A DNA stretch of 64,000 nucleotides from Candidatus Epilinea brevis (GCA_016710785.1 JADJUE010000011.1:282742-346741), one strand, 5' to 3'; positions 16,765-26,276 are shown, numbered from the stretch's first letter. Translations and numbers: made by a program. Notes: a model not told the origin generated them from the letters alone.

Positions 16765-18000
16765 GTGACCGCGCGCATCCTCCTGGTCAGCGGCGAGTAC
16801 CCGCCCGACGAGGGCGGCGTGGCCGACTACACCCGCTGCCTGGCAGAAGCCTTGGCGGCGCGAGGTCTGGCGGTGGCGGTGCTCTGCGCGCGAAGGGGGG
16901 CGCAGAAGCCGGAGGCGCTTGACGGCCGGATCGAGAACAGCGTGACGGTCTTCCGTCAAGCCGATCCCCGTTGGGGCTGGAACAGCCTGGCCGCGGCGCG
17001 GCGGCTCGCCCGATCCTGGCGGGCCGACTGGCTCCACCTGCAGTACCAGGCGGCGGCCTTCGGCCTGGGCCTGCCCATCCATCTCCTGCCCTGGCGGCTC
17101 AGCCGCGCCCTGCCGGCCCTGCGCCTGGCCGTCACCTACCACGACCTGCGCGAGCCCTACCTCTTCCCCAAGGCCGGTCGCCTGCGGCCCGCTGCGGTGC
17201 TCGCCCTGGCCCGCTTCAGCCACCTGGCCCTGACGACGAACGCCGCGGACCGGGTCACGCTGGCACAGGAACTCGCGGCGCGCGGCTGGGACGGCACGCG
17301 GCAGGCCCTGGTGCCCATCGGCAGCAATCTGCCCGACGCGCCGCCCGCCGGCTTCGACCGGGCGGCCTTCCGCGCGGCGGCGGGTCTGGCCCCCGACACG
17401 GTGGCCTTGGGCTACTTCGGCTTCCTCAATGCCAGCAAGGGCGGGATGCTGCTGCTGGGCGCCCTGGCGGCATTGCGCGCGGCGGGCCGGGACGCGCGGC
17501 TGGTGATGATCGGCGGGGCGGTGGGCGCCAGCGATCCGACCAACAGCGCCACGCTGGCCGCCTTCAACGCCGCCGCCGAGACGATGGGACTGGCGGAGGC
17601 GGTCCTCTGGACGGGGCACCTGCCGGCGGCCCAGGTCTCGGCCTGGCTGCGCGCGGCGGACCAGCTGGTCCTGCCCTACGGCGACGGGGCCTCCTACCGC
17701 CGCGGCAGCCTCCTGGCCGCCCTGGCCCACGGCCGCCCGCTGGTCACCACGACGCCCGCGCCGCCGCCCAGTTGGCGCCCCGGCCCTGACGACGCTGACC
17801 CACCCCCGCTGGTCGATGGCGTCCACGCCCTGCTCTGCCCTGCGGACGACGCGGCGGCCCTCGGCGCAGCGGTGCTGCGGCTGGCCGCGAATCCCGACCT
17901 GGCGGCATCCCTCGGCCGCGGCGCTCGGGAGCTGGCGGTGGCCTTCGGCTGGGAGGCGATCGCAGAACGGCATGCGGGTTTGTACGAGCGGAGGGGCTGA
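16765..18000 (+). CDS. GT-B glycosyltransferase (family 4-like)
   Basis: About 411 residues from a GTG at 16765. The N-terminal Rossmann part has RILLVSGEYPPDEGGVADYTRCLAEAL, a typical GT4 start. The C-terminal donor domain has LGYFGFLNASKGGMLLLGAL, VLWTGHLPAAQVSAWLRAADQLVLPY and GASYRRGSLLAALAHGRPLVTT, the EX7E-like region. It would use an NDP-sugar, plausibly the GDP-deoxyhexose made upstream, in building a surface glycan. It is the last gene of the operon and is followed by a large inverted repeat. A 15-codon frame (16721-16768) bridges the two transferase genes but shows no sign of being a real gene. Confidence 0.85.
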   Translation: MTARILLVSGEYPPDEGGVADYTRCLAEALAARGLAVAVLCARRGAQKPEALDGRIENSVTVFRQADPRWGWNSLAAARRLARSWRADWLHLQYQAAAFGLGLPIHLLPWRLSRALPALRLAVTYHDLREPYLFPKAGRLRPAAVLALARFSHLALTTNAADRVTLAQELAARGWDGTRQALVPIGSNLPDAPPAGFDRAAFRAAAGLAPDTVALGYFGFLNASKGGMLLLGALAALRAAGRDARLVMIGGAVGASDPTNSATLAAFNAAAETMGLAEAVLWTGHLPAAQVSAWLRAADQLVLPYGDGASYRRGSLLAALAHGRPLVTTTPAPPPSWRPGPDDADPPPLVDGVHALLCPADDAAALGAAVLRLAANPDLAASLGRGARELAVAFGWEAIAERHAGLYERRG

Positions 18001-18081
18001 CGGCGGTCGGGCATATCAGGTGGGACGGGGCGCCATCCGTATGAAGGATCCTGGGCATCCGCGGCCAGGTGCGATCCGCAA

Positions 18082-18144
18082 GGGCGAAGCATCCGCTGGA
18101 GGTTGATGGGATTCCCCAGCAACCTAGTGGCGGATGCTTCGCCC
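18082..18144. repeat. Inverted repeat between convergent genes
   Basis: Perfect 15-bp arms (GGGCGAAGCATCCGC at 18082-18096 and its complement at 18130-18144) enclose a 33-base spacer whose ends (aggttg/caacct) also pair. It lies between the plus-strand glycosyltransferase and the minus-strand TPR gene and could end transcription from both sides. The GGGGCGAAGCATCCGC arm resembles widely dispersed small repeats of Chloroflexota (recollection, not searched). Confidence 0.7.
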
Positions 18145-18178
18145 CTACACCCCCGCCGATACCCTCGCCCCGACCCCC

Positions 18179-19150
18179 TTACGCCCCGGCCCCCCGCGCC
18201 CCCAGCGCCTGCAGCCGCGCCAGCCGCCCCTCGTCCAAGGTCTCCAGCCCGGTCAGCCGGCCGAGCCGCGCATAGGCCCGGGCGAAATGCCCGCGGGCCT
18301 CGTCGGGATGGTCCAGGGCCAGTAGCAGTTCACCCAGCTCCTCCTGCACGAAGCCGTCGTCGCCGTCCGCATCGTCGCTGTTCGCATCACCGCCGTCCGC
18401 AGCGATGTCCTCCGCAGCGCCTCGGGCCGCCCGTCCCCCTTCCAGCAGAGCGCGCTGCTCGGCCAGGGCCTCCTCCAGCCGTCCCAGGCTGCGCAGGCAG
18501 CGAGCGCGGCACCAGCGGGCAATGCGCGCGGCTTCGCCCGCGGGATCCTGGGCCTCGCGAAAGGCCAGACTCTTCTCGAACAGCTCCAGGGCTTCGTCAT
18601 AGCGGCCCAGGTCGTGGAGGCTCCAGGCGCTGTTGTTGTAGAGCGAGCCCAGCCAGCGCCGCGCCCGCGGATCCTGGGCCGCCTCGGCCATGGCGATGGC
18701 GCGCCGGTTCCAGGCCAGGCCCTCCTCGCCCGGCAGGGCGATGCCCAGCATGTGGGCCGCGTCGCAGGCCAGGTGCTCCAGGCCCGCGGCCTCGGCCGCC
18801 GCGAGGGCCGCCAGGAAGGGGGGGACGGCGCCGGCCGGATCGCCGCCGCTGTTCAGGCAGCGGCCGCGCTCCAGGAGCAGGCGCGTCCGGGCGGTGCGGA
18901 CGTCCTCGCCCCGCGCCTCCGCCGCCAGGCAGAGGGCCTCGCCCTCCGCCAGCCAGCGGCCGGCCGCGGCGAAGTCGGCGCGCAGGCTGTGCGTACGGGC
19001 GATCTGGCTATGGATCTGGGCCAGATGGTCGGCGGGAGCCTGGTCCTCGATGCGGGTCAGCCATGCCTGGAACCGCGCCTCGCTCGCGTCCGGGTCGCTG
19101 TAATCCCAGAGGGCATCGATGTCCGGAAGGTCCTGGAGGGGATCGTTCAT
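18179..19150 (-). CDS. Tetratricopeptide-repeat protein
   Basis: 323 residues, almost all helical. TPR-like units include IHSQIARTHSLRADFAAAGRWL, RGRCLNSGGDPAGAVPPFLAALAAAEAAG, LYNNSAWSLHDLGRYDEALELFEKSLAFR, CRARCLRSLGRLEEALAEQRALLE and LGELLLALDHPDEARGHFARAYARLG. An acidic insertion near residue 255 (GGDANSDDADGDDG) breaks the array. There is no signal peptide or membrane segment, so it is cytoplasmic. TPR arrays bind other proteins; the partner is unknown. Confidence 0.8.
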   Translation of the reverse strand: MNDPLQDLPDIDALWDYSDPDASEARFQAWLTRIEDQAPADHLAQIHSQIARTHSLRADFAAAGRWLAEGEALCLAAEARGEDVRTARTRLLLERGRCLNSGGDPAGAVPPFLAALAAAEAAGLEHLACDAAHMLGIALPGEEGLAWNRRAIAMAEAAQDPRARRWLGSLYNNSAWSLHDLGRYDEALELFEKSLAFREAQDPAGEAARIARWCRARCLRSLGRLEEALAEQRALLEGGRAARGAAEDIAADGGDANSDDADGDDGFVQEELGELLLALDHPDEARGHFARAYARLGRLTGLETLDEGRLARLQALGARGAGA

Positions 19151-19241
19151 GGCAGGCTCCGTGGCAAGGCGGGCCGCGAATCCGGCCGTCCGCCCGGCAG
19201 ATGATAGTCCGCGCGGCGCCCGGGCGCGGCCCGCGCCGGGC

Positions 19242-19247
19242 TAGAAT
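19242..19247 (+). promoter_or_regulatory. -10 box (TAGAAT) placed for a leaderless transcript
   Basis: TAGAAT ends eight bases before the ATG at 19255, so transcription would begin at or next to the start codon. No Shine-Dalgarno sequence is present in the gap. Confidence 0.45.
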
Positions 19248-19254
19248 CAAGGCC

Positions 19255-19758
19255 ATGGACCGCATTGTGGACCGCACACCGCCGGAAGCCCCGGTCTCCC
19301 GGATCGGGCGCCTGGGCGGCAAGGTCGCCCCGGCCGTCCTGCTGCTGGGCGCCATCTACCTGTTGGCCCAGGCCGGGCGGCCGCCCCAGGTCACCGTGAG
19401 CTGGGAGACCGGCAGCGAGCAGGACCTGGCCGGGTTCAACCTGTACCGCGCTGCGGGCGGCGACGAGACAGTGGCGGCGCCCACGGTGCAGGTCAACCGG
19501 GTCATGATCCCCGCCCAGGGCAGCAGCGTCGACGGTGGTCGCTACCGCTACGCCGACGACCAGGTGCGCTACGGCGGGCGCTACCGCTACCAGATCGAAA
19601 CCCTGGACCGCTCCGGCGGGCGGGAGCGCCTGCCGGAGGCCATCGCCGTCGTGGTCCCCGACCAGCGGGCCCTGCTGCTGGGCGAGGGCCTGGCCGCCGC
19701 CGTCCTGGCGCTGTTCCTGCTCCGGCGATCGCGGCGACCGCCGGCCGCGCGGTCCTGA
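19255..19758 (+). CDS. Membrane-anchored protein with fibronectin-like extracellular domain
   Basis: 167 residues. A transmembrane helix (VAPAVLLLGAIYLLAQA) near residues 23-40 is followed by a ~90-residue beta domain, VTVSWETGSEQDLAGFNLYRA to YRYQIETLDRSGGRE. The pattern W-(E/T)-x-x-E-x-D-x-x-G-F-x-L-Y-R and the closing YxYxIE strand are typical of fibronectin type III-like domains in Chloroflexota surface proteins. A second hydrophobic segment (GEGLAAAVLALFLLRR) and a basic tail close the protein, placing the domain outside with both ends in or through the membrane. The function is unknown. Confidence 0.72.
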   Translation: MDRIVDRTPPEAPVSRIGRLGGKVAPAVLLLGAIYLLAQAGRPPQVTVSWETGSEQDLAGFNLYRAAGGDETVAAPTVQVNRVMIPAQGSSVDGGRYRYADDQVRYGGRYRYQIETLDRSGGRERLPEAIAVVVPDQRALLLGEGLAAAVLALFLLRRSRRPPAARS

Positions 19759-19784
19759 ACCGGCAAGGCGGTGCCCCTGAAGGA

Positions 19785-19813
19785 TTGACAAGCGGGGCGC
19801 CTTCCGGCATGCT
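19785..19813 (+). promoter_or_regulatory. Candidate promoter of the MscS-type gene
   Basis: A consensus -35 TTGACA (19785-19790) is followed after 17 bp by a weak -10 CATGCT (19808-19813). The ATG at 19825 would be almost leaderless. Confidence 0.45.
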
Positions 19814-19824
19814 GCGGCCACACC

Positions 19825-21339
19825 ATGCCCGCCACCTTCGGAAGCCCCCAACTGCTGGCCGCCCTGGCGGCCGCCCTGCTCGTTGCCCTGCTCATGGGCC
19901 GGGCCGGCGCGCGAGCCCTGACGCGGCGCGGCATGGGCACGGTGCTGCTCTTCGCGGCGGCTTCCCTGGGCTTCTGGCTGGTCGATGGGCCGCTGGGCCG
20001 GCCTGGCACCTGGCATGGCCTGGCGGCCGCCTTCTGGTGGCTGGCCCTGATCCAGATGCTGCTGCGCCTGCTGGACGCCGTGGTCTGGGAGCGACACCTG
20101 GCCCGCCGGAGCGGACGGGCCTTCCCCCGCCTCCTGGTGGACGTCTTCAACGTCGCCGTCCTTGTGGTGGTGGCCCTTCTGGCTCTGGACCATTACTTTC
20201 CGGGCCAACTCAAGACCGTCCTGGTCACCTCCACCATCGCCTCCGCGGCCATCGGGCTGGCCTTGCAGGACGTGCTGCGCGGCGTGGTCGCCGGGCTGGT
20301 GCTGCAGGCCGAGTCGCCCTTCTCCCTCGGGGACTGGGTGCAGATCTCGGGGCATGAGGGGCGGGTGGAGCAGTTGAACTGGCGCACCGCCACCCTGCGC
20401 ACGCGCGAGAACAACCTGGTGGTCATCGGCAACGACAAGATCACCGGCGAGGACATCGTCAACTTCAGCCGGCCGGACCCGCGCCATGCCCAGGACGTGT
20501 TCGTGGGCCTGGGCTATGAATGCCCGCCGGAGCAGGTCAAGGCAGTGCTGCTGGCCGCCGCCGGTGAGGTGGAGGGCGTGGTGGCCGACCCGGCACCGCG
20601 GGCTTTCACCATGAGCTACGACGACTTCAGCATCGGCTACCGCCTGCGCTACTGGATCACCGACCCCGAGGCGGCACCGCGCATCCGCGACCGGATCATG
20701 AGCCGCTTCTGGTACGGCCTGCGCCGCGCGGGCATGGCCATCCCCTTCCCCATCCGCGACGTCAACCTGCGCGCCGTACCCCCTGACGCGGACGAGCGCC
20801 GCCGCGACGCCGAGCGCGAGGACATCGCCGCGGTGCTGCGCCCGCTGGCGCTTCTGGCTCCCCTCAGCGACGACCAGATCGACGTCCTGGCCGCGGGGGC
20901 CCGGCGTCAGGTGCATGCGCCTGGGGAGATCCTGCTGCGCGAGGGCGCGCCGGGCGACTCGCTGCTGGTCATCAGCCGCGGCCGGCTGGGCGTCGCGGTG
21001 GGCGGTCCGGACGGTCGCGTGGTCCCCGTGACCGAGCGCGGACCGGGCGAGATCGTGGGCGAGATGAGCCTGCTCACCGGCGAGCCGCGCACGGCCACGG
21101 TTTCGGCCCTGGCGGAGACCGAGACCATCGACGTGGGCAAGCACCTGTTCGCCCAGGTGCTGCTGGCCGATCCGGCCATCGCCGAGGGGCTGAGCGTCAT
21201 CCTGGTGCGCCGCGTCCTGGAGCAGAAGGCCCGGGTGAGCGAGGCCGGCAGCAATCCGGAGGCCGCGGCGTCGGAGCACGGGCTCCGCCGCGAGCTGCAA
21301 GGCCGGATCCGGCGCTTCTTTGGGATGGCGGAAGGCTGA
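19825..21339 (+). CDS. MscS-family mechanosensitive channel with cyclic-nucleotide-binding domain
   Basis: 504 residues. Four hydrophobic segments occupy residues 1-135. The pore helix and MscS beta domain follow: TSTIASAAIGLALQDVLRGVVAGLVLQAESPFSLGDWVQI, then WRTATLRTRENNLVVIGNDKI, both typical of the family. Residues ~340-470 form a cyclic-nucleotide-binding fold, with PGEILLREGAPGDSLLVISRG and the phosphate-binding cassette GEIVGEMSLLTGEPRTATVSA. The channel would release solutes on membrane tension, with gating tuned by a cyclic nucleotide. Related fusions (MscCG-like or bCNG channels) often respond to cyclic nucleotide rather than tension, so the trigger is open. Confidence 0.88.
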   Translation: MPATFGSPQLLAALAAALLVALLMGRAGARALTRRGMGTVLLFAAASLGFWLVDGPLGRPGTWHGLAAAFWWLALIQMLLRLLDAVVWERHLARRSGRAFPRLLVDVFNVAVLVVVALLALDHYFPGQLKTVLVTSTIASAAIGLALQDVLRGVVAGLVLQAESPFSLGDWVQISGHEGRVEQLNWRTATLRTRENNLVVIGNDKITGEDIVNFSRPDPRHAQDVFVGLGYECPPEQVKAVLLAAAGEVEGVVADPAPRAFTMSYDDFSIGYRLRYWITDPEAAPRIRDRIMSRFWYGLRRAGMAIPFPIRDVNLRAVPPDADERRRDAEREDIAAVLRPLALLAPLSDDQIDVLAAGARRQVHAPGEILLREGAPGDSLLVISRGRLGVAVGGPDGRVVPVTERGPGEIVGEMSLLTGEPRTATVSALAETETIDVGKHLFAQVLLADPAIAEGLSVILVRRVLEQKARVSEAGSNPEAAASEHGLRRELQGRIRRFFGMAEG

Positions 21340-21366
21340 ATGTGGGATGGCGGATGGCGGATGGGG

Positions 21367-21372
21367 TACAAT
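21367..21372 (+). promoter_or_regulatory. -10 box of the gapA operon
   Basis: TACAAT at 21367-21372, preceded by three near-direct repeats of ggatggc (21345-21365) and without a recognisable -35 box. It predicts a leader of about 120 nt before the ATG at 21501. Confidence 0.45.
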
Positions 21373-21500
21373 CCCCGGCCCCGTTCCCCACGAAGGAAAG
21401 CCTGAGTCGCCGGCCGTCGCCAGCCTTGCCGCCCCCCCTGAAGACGCGCGACCACTCCGACCATCCGGCCGCTCTCGCATCCATGGAGGTCCGCCAGACG

Positions 21501-22610
21501 ATGACCACCCGCATCGCCATCAACGGCTTCGGCCGGATCGGCAAACAGCTGGTCAAGGCCATTCACGAACGCTACTGGGACCAGGTCGAGATCGTGGTGG
21601 TGGGTATCACCAACTCCCATATCACCGACCATCGCGCGCTGCTCCTGAAGCATGACTCGCTCTACGGCGACTTCGACGCCGACATCCGTCACGTGGTCCA
21701 GGGGCGCACCAACGCCATCGAGGTGGACGGACGGCAGATCGAGGTCCTGGGGCGCAACCTCTACGGCCCGGTGCCGGAATGGCGGCGCTACAAGGTGGAT
21801 CTGGTGGTGGAGGCCACGGGCATCTTCACCGCGCGGGAGGCGGCGCGCAAGCACCTGTTGGCCGGCGCGCCGCGGGTGCTGATCTCCGCTCCCGGCAAGA
21901 GCCCCGACGCCACCCTGGTGATGGGCGTCAACGAGGAGCAGTTCGACCCGGAGCAGCACTTCATCGTCTCCAACGCCAGCTGCACCACCAACTGCCTGGC
22001 GCCGGCGGCCAAGGTGCTCAACGACACCTTCGGGGTGCAGCACGGCCTGCTCTCCACGATCCACGCCTACACCTCCTCGCAGGTGCTGCTGGACCATGCC
22101 GGCAAGGACCCGCGCCGCTCGCGGGCAGCGGCCTTCAACATCGTGCCCACGTCCACCGGCGCGGCCAAGGCCGTGGGGCTGGTGATCCCGGACCTCAACG
22201 GCCGCTTCCAGGGCGACGCCCTGCGCGTGCCCACGCCCTCCGTCTCCCTGGCGGATTTCACCGCGCTGGTGGAGCGGGCTCCCGGCGGCGCGGCGGCGGT
22301 GAACGATGCCCTGCGGGCCGCCGCGGCAGGGCCGATGCGCGGCGTCCTGGCCCTGACCGACGCGCCCTTGGTCTCGGTGGATTTCCTGGGCAATCCGCAT
22401 TCCAGCATCGTCGACGCCCCGGCCACGATGGTCCAGGGCAACATGGTCAAGACGGTGCTGTGGTACGACAACGAATGGGGCTACACCTGCCGCGTGGCGG
22501 ATATGGTCTACTTCCTGACGGAACGGATCAAGGGCCGCTCCCACGCCGACGTGCGCGCCGACATCATCGCCCGCGCCCCCGAAGCTGAACTGCCGGAGGT
22601 GATCGGATGA
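21501..22610 (+). CDS. gapA: Glyceraldehyde-3-phosphate dehydrogenase, type I
   Basis: 369 residues from the ATG at 21501. The N-terminal NAD-binding INGFGRIGKQLVKA, the catalytic SNASCTTNCLAPAAKVL with Cys161, VVEATGIFTAREAARKHL, SFIVPTSTGAAKA-type region and VKTVLWYDNEWGYTCRVADM are all present. It oxidises glyceraldehyde 3-phosphate to 1,3-bisphosphoglycerate in glycolysis, with the reverse in gluconeogenesis. A C-terminal extension of ~25 residues is longer than usual. The stop overlaps the start of the GAPDH paralogue (ATGA), and pgk follows after hicBA, so glycolytic genes are grouped here. Confidence 0.93.
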   Translation: MTTRIAINGFGRIGKQLVKAIHERYWDQVEIVVVGITNSHITDHRALLLKHDSLYGDFDADIRHVVQGRTNAIEVDGRQIEVLGRNLYGPVPEWRRYKVDLVVEATGIFTAREAARKHLLAGAPRVLISAPGKSPDATLVMGVNEEQFDPEQHFIVSNASCTTNCLAPAAKVLNDTFGVQHGLLSTIHAYTSSQVLLDHAGKDPRRSRAAAFNIVPTSTGAAKAVGLVIPDLNGRFQGDALRVPTPSVSLADFTALVERAPGGAAAVNDALRAAAAGPMRGVLALTDAPLVSVDFLGNPHSSIVDAPATMVQGNMVKTVLWYDNEWGYTCRVADMVYFLTERIKGRSHADVRADIIARAPEAELPEVIG

Positions 22611-23629
22611 GCCAGACCCAGACCACCCGTGTGGCCATCCACGGCTTCGGCCGCGTGGGCCGACAGATCTTCAAGACCCTCTGGGATCTGGCGCCGGCCA
22701 ACCTGGAGGTGGCGGCCATCGGCCTGTCGCGGCCGGAGGACGCCCCGGCGGCGGCCCACCTGCTGAAGTACGACTCCAACTACGGCCAGTGGAAGCCGCG
22801 GGTGCGCCATGCCGGAGGCGCCCTGGAGGTGGACGGCCGCAGCTACCGCCTGGTCGCCGCGGACAGCCTGGCCGGCCTGCCCTGGGCGGAATTGGGCGTG
22901 GACCTGGTCATCGACGCCTCCGGCGACAACCTCAACGCTCAGCGCGCGGCCGGCCACCTGGAGGCCGGGGCCCGGCGCGTTCTCCTGGCCGCCCCCAGTG
23001 ACGACGCGGATCTGACCATCATCTACGGGGTCAACGAGGGGGCCTTCGACCCGGCCCGCCACCGGCTGATCTCCACCGGCTCCGACACCACCAACGCCCT
23101 GGCCCCCGTGGTGCGGGTGCTGGAGGACGCCTTCGGTCTGGAGAACGCCATGATGACGGCGGTTCACGCCTACACCAACGAGCAGAAGTTGATCGACGCC
23201 CCAGACCTGGACCTGCGCCGCGCCCGCTCGGCGCCCACCAGCATCGTGCCCACCACCACCCGGGCGGCCACGGCCATCGCCCAGGTGTACCCGGAGATGA
23301 CCGGGCGGCTGGGCGGCTATGCGGTGCGCGTGCCTGTCGCGGCGGTGTCGATCCTGCAGGTGACGGCGCACCTGACCTCACCGCAGCTTCCGGCGACGGT
23401 CAACGAGGCCTTCCGCGCCGCGGCCGCCGGGCCGATGGGCCGGGTCATGACGGTGTCCGACGCGCCCCTGGTCAGCACGGACTTCCGCGGCTGCCGCCAT
23501 TCGGCGGTCATCGACCTGCCGACCACGATCGCCATCGGCCCCCTGGTCAAGGTGGCCGCCTGGTACGACAACGTGACGGGCTACGCGGCGCGGGTGGTGG
23601 ACACGGCGGCGCACGTGGCGCGGGCCTGA
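22607..23629 (+). CDS. GAPDH paralogue lacking the catalytic cysteine
   Basis: 340 residues that align along the whole length of GAPDH: VAIHGFGRVGRQIFKTL, LLKYDSNYGQWKP, VDLVIDASGDNLN, AVHAYTNEQKLIDAP, SIVPTTTRAATAI and VKVAAWYDNVTGYAARVVD. The catalytic box reads STGSDTTNALAP, so the nucleophile Cys is Asp160 and the second Cys of the box is Ala. Other core residues are kept, including the His of AVHAY. It cannot form the thioacyl intermediate of normal GAPDH. It is translated from an ATG overlapping the gapA stop, so both proteins may be made together and could assemble into a mixed tetramer. A regulatory or scaffolding role is inference. Confidence 0.85.
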   Translation: MSQTQTTRVAIHGFGRVGRQIFKTLWDLAPANLEVAAIGLSRPEDAPAAAHLLKYDSNYGQWKPRVRHAGGALEVDGRSYRLVAADSLAGLPWAELGVDLVIDASGDNLNAQRAAGHLEAGARRVLLAAPSDDADLTIIYGVNEGAFDPARHRLISTGSDTTNALAPVVRVLEDAFGLENAMMTAVHAYTNEQKLIDAPDLDLRRARSAPTSIVPTTTRAATAIAQVYPEMTGRLGGYAVRVPVAAVSILQVTAHLTSPQLPATVNEAFRAAAAGPMGRVMTVSDAPLVSTDFRGCRHSAVIDLPTTIAIGPLVKVAAWYDNVTGYAARVVDTAAHVARA

Positions 23630-23643
23630 ACCAACGCTCAGCA

Positions 23644-23678
23644 GCAAGCGGCCCGAGCGGACGCAGCGGGCCGCTTGC
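23644..23678 (+). terminator. Hairpin after the GAPDH pair
   Basis: A 12-bp perfect stem (GCAAGCGGCCCG at 23644-23655 with its complement at 23667-23678) and an 11-base loop lie just after the paralogue stop. No T-tract follows. Confidence 0.65.
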
Positions 23679-23716
23679 ACGACACCCGACGCACATGCCC
23701 ATTGGAGCGATGAACC

Positions 23717-23929
23717 ATGAAGCAGACCTACACGGCGGTGATCAAACAAGACGGTGACTGGTGGATCGGTTGGGTCGAAGAGGTTCCCGGCGTCAACTGC
23801 CAGGAACCGAATCGCGCCGACCTGCTCCTGTCCCTGCAGACCACCCTGGCCGAAGCCATCGCGTTCAACCGTGAAGAAGCGCTCAGTGCGGCCGGAACGG
23901 GCTTCGAGGAATTGCCCATCGCGGTTTGA
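23717..23929 (+). CDS. hicB: HicB-like antitoxin
   Basis: 70 residues with the partial RNase H fold of HicB: YTAVIKQDGDWWIGWVEEVPGVNCQ, then ADLLLSLQTTLAEAIAFNREEAL. It would bind the toxin encoded next and repress the operon, although this short form lacks an obvious C-terminal DNA-binding domain. GGAG precedes the ATG. The stop overlaps the toxin start (TTGA). Confidence 0.8.
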   Translation: MKQTYTAVIKQDGDWWIGWVEEVPGVNCQEPNRADLLLSLQTTLAEAIAFNREEALSAAGTGFEELPIAV

Positions 23930-24120
23930 AGCGACGCGACCTGCTACGCCATCTCACCGCTCATGACTGTCTGCTGCTGCGCGAGGGCGGGAGTCATTCC
24001 TGGTGGCATCATGTCGTCACCAGCAAGCGCAGCGCGGTGCCGCGGCACAGCGAGATCAGTAATCACCTCGCTCGCAAGATCTGCCGCGACCTGGGCATCC
24101 CGGAGCCGGAGCGCTTCTGA
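23926..24120 (+). CDS. hicA: HicA-like mRNA-interferase toxin
   Basis: 64 residues from a TTG overlapping the antitoxin stop. The double-stranded RNA-binding-like fold is seen in MKRRDLLRHLTAHDCLLLREGGSHSWW-type sequence, with the conserved GGSH where the catalytic His lies. PRHSEISNHLARKICRDLGI is the typical C-terminal half. HicA cleaves mRNA; here the antitoxin precedes the toxin, opposite to the classical hicAB order but common in this subgroup. The pair sits between gapA and pgk. Confidence 0.8.
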   Translation: MKRRDLLRHLTAHDCLLLREGGSHSWWHHVVTSKRSAVPRHSEISNHLARKICRDLGIPEPERF

Positions 24121-24162
24121 ACCCGGCGCACCAAGCGACCAAGATCACAGGACGGTATCCCG

Positions 24163-25356
<1,194 letters not shown>

Positions 25357-25395
25357 TCTCGGTATCCGCGGCAAACTGGCCGATGAGGAGAACGC

Positions 25396-25878
25396 ATGGA
25401 TCCATCCGACCCGATCGAGAAGGGCGCCCGCGTCCGCGTCCCGCCGCCGCTGGCCTTTGTCGGCGGCCTCGTCCTCGGCGTCGCCTGCCGGTACCTCGTG
25501 GCACCCGCCCCGGTTCCGGTCGATCGGCTGATCAGCGCGGCCGGCGGCCTGCTGGTCCTGGTGGCTGGTTTGGGCCTCATCGTCTCGGCGGGCACGCTGT
25601 TCATGCGCACCGGTCAGCAACCGGCTCCGTGGAAGCCGTCGCCGGAACTCATCCTGCAGGGACCGTACCGCTTCACCCGCAACCCGATGTACCTGGGGAT
25701 GACGCTCATCACCGTCGGCATCGGCCTGCTGGCCAACAACCTCTGGATCGCGCTGTTCGCGCTTCCCGCCCTTTTGACTGTGCACGTCATCGCCGTGCTG
25801 CCTGAGGAGCGCTATCTCTCCGAGAAGTTCGGCGCGAGCTATCAGGCCTACCGGGCCCAGGTCCGGCGCTACCTCTGA
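25396..25878 (+). CDS. Isoprenylcysteine carboxyl methyltransferase-like integral membrane methyltransferase
   Basis: 160 residues with four hydrophobic segments and the ICMT/PEMT signature near the C-terminus: GPYRFTRNPMYLGMTLITVGIGL followed by LPEERYLSEKFGASYQAYRAQVRRYL. The R-N-P-x-Y and E-E-x-x-L motifs bind S-adenosylmethionine in this superfamily. Bacterial members methylate small membrane-associated substrates or lipids; the substrate is unknown. The stop shares its last base with the next ATG (TGATG). Confidence 0.82.
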   Translation: MDPSDPIEKGARVRVPPPLAFVGGLVLGVACRYLVAPAPVPVDRLISAAGGLLVLVAGLGLIVSAGTLFMRTGQQPAPWKPSPELILQGPYRFTRNPMYLGMTLITVGIGLLANNLWIALFALPALLTVHVIAVLPEERYLSEKFGASYQAYRAQVRRYL

Positions 25879-26276
25879 TGGACGATGTGGTGATCTTCGA
25901 CGGCGTCTGCAATCTCTGCGCGCGTTCCGTCGCCTTCATCCTGCGGCACGAGGCCGATCCGCGGCTGCGCTTCGTCCCCTTGCAGTCCACCGCCGGATCC
26001 CGCCTCATGCGGGAGATCGGTCTGGATCCGGAGGATGCCAAGACCTTCGTCCTCCTGGCGGGGGGCAAGGCCTTCGTCAGGTCGGAGGCGGCCGTACGCG
26101 TTTGCGCGTACTTCAAGTGGCCCTGGAAGGCCTTGGCTGCCGCACGGCTCATTCCCCGTCCGATCCGCGACCGGGCCTACGATCTCGTCGCGCGCAACCG
26201 GTACCGCTGGTTCGGTCGCTCCGAGGCCTGCATGGTGCCGACGCCGGACATCAGAGCCAGGTTCATCGAGGCGTAG
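25878..26276 (+). CDS. DCC-family (DUF393) thiol-disulfide oxidoreductase-like protein
   Basis: 132 residues. It starts with VVIFDGVCNLCARSVAFILRHE, containing the DGxCxxC box that gives the family its name, and continues with RFVPLQSTAGSRLM, VRSEAAVRVCAYF and a C-terminal YDLVARNRYRWFGRSEAC. DCC proteins are thioredoxin-like by fold; physiological partners are poorly known. It is coupled to the methyltransferase upstream. Confidence 0.85.
   Translation: MDDVVIFDGVCNLCARSVAFILRHEADPRLRFVPLQSTAGSRLMREIGLDPEDAKTFVLLAGGKAFVRSEAAVRVCAYFKWPWKALAAARLIPRPIRDRAYDLVARNRYRWFGRSEACMVPTPDIRARFIEA

Noticed and set aside
16721..16768. 15-codon coupling gene between the two glycosyltransferases
   Set aside because: No ribosome-binding site of its own and no sign of conservation; kept only as a remark.
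19147..21480. 777-codon minus-strand frame opposite the MscS and gapA genes
   Set aside because: Gln/His/Ala/Gly-rich composition, no domain, and it lies exactly antisense to well-supported genes; it is a by-product of GC-rich codon usage.
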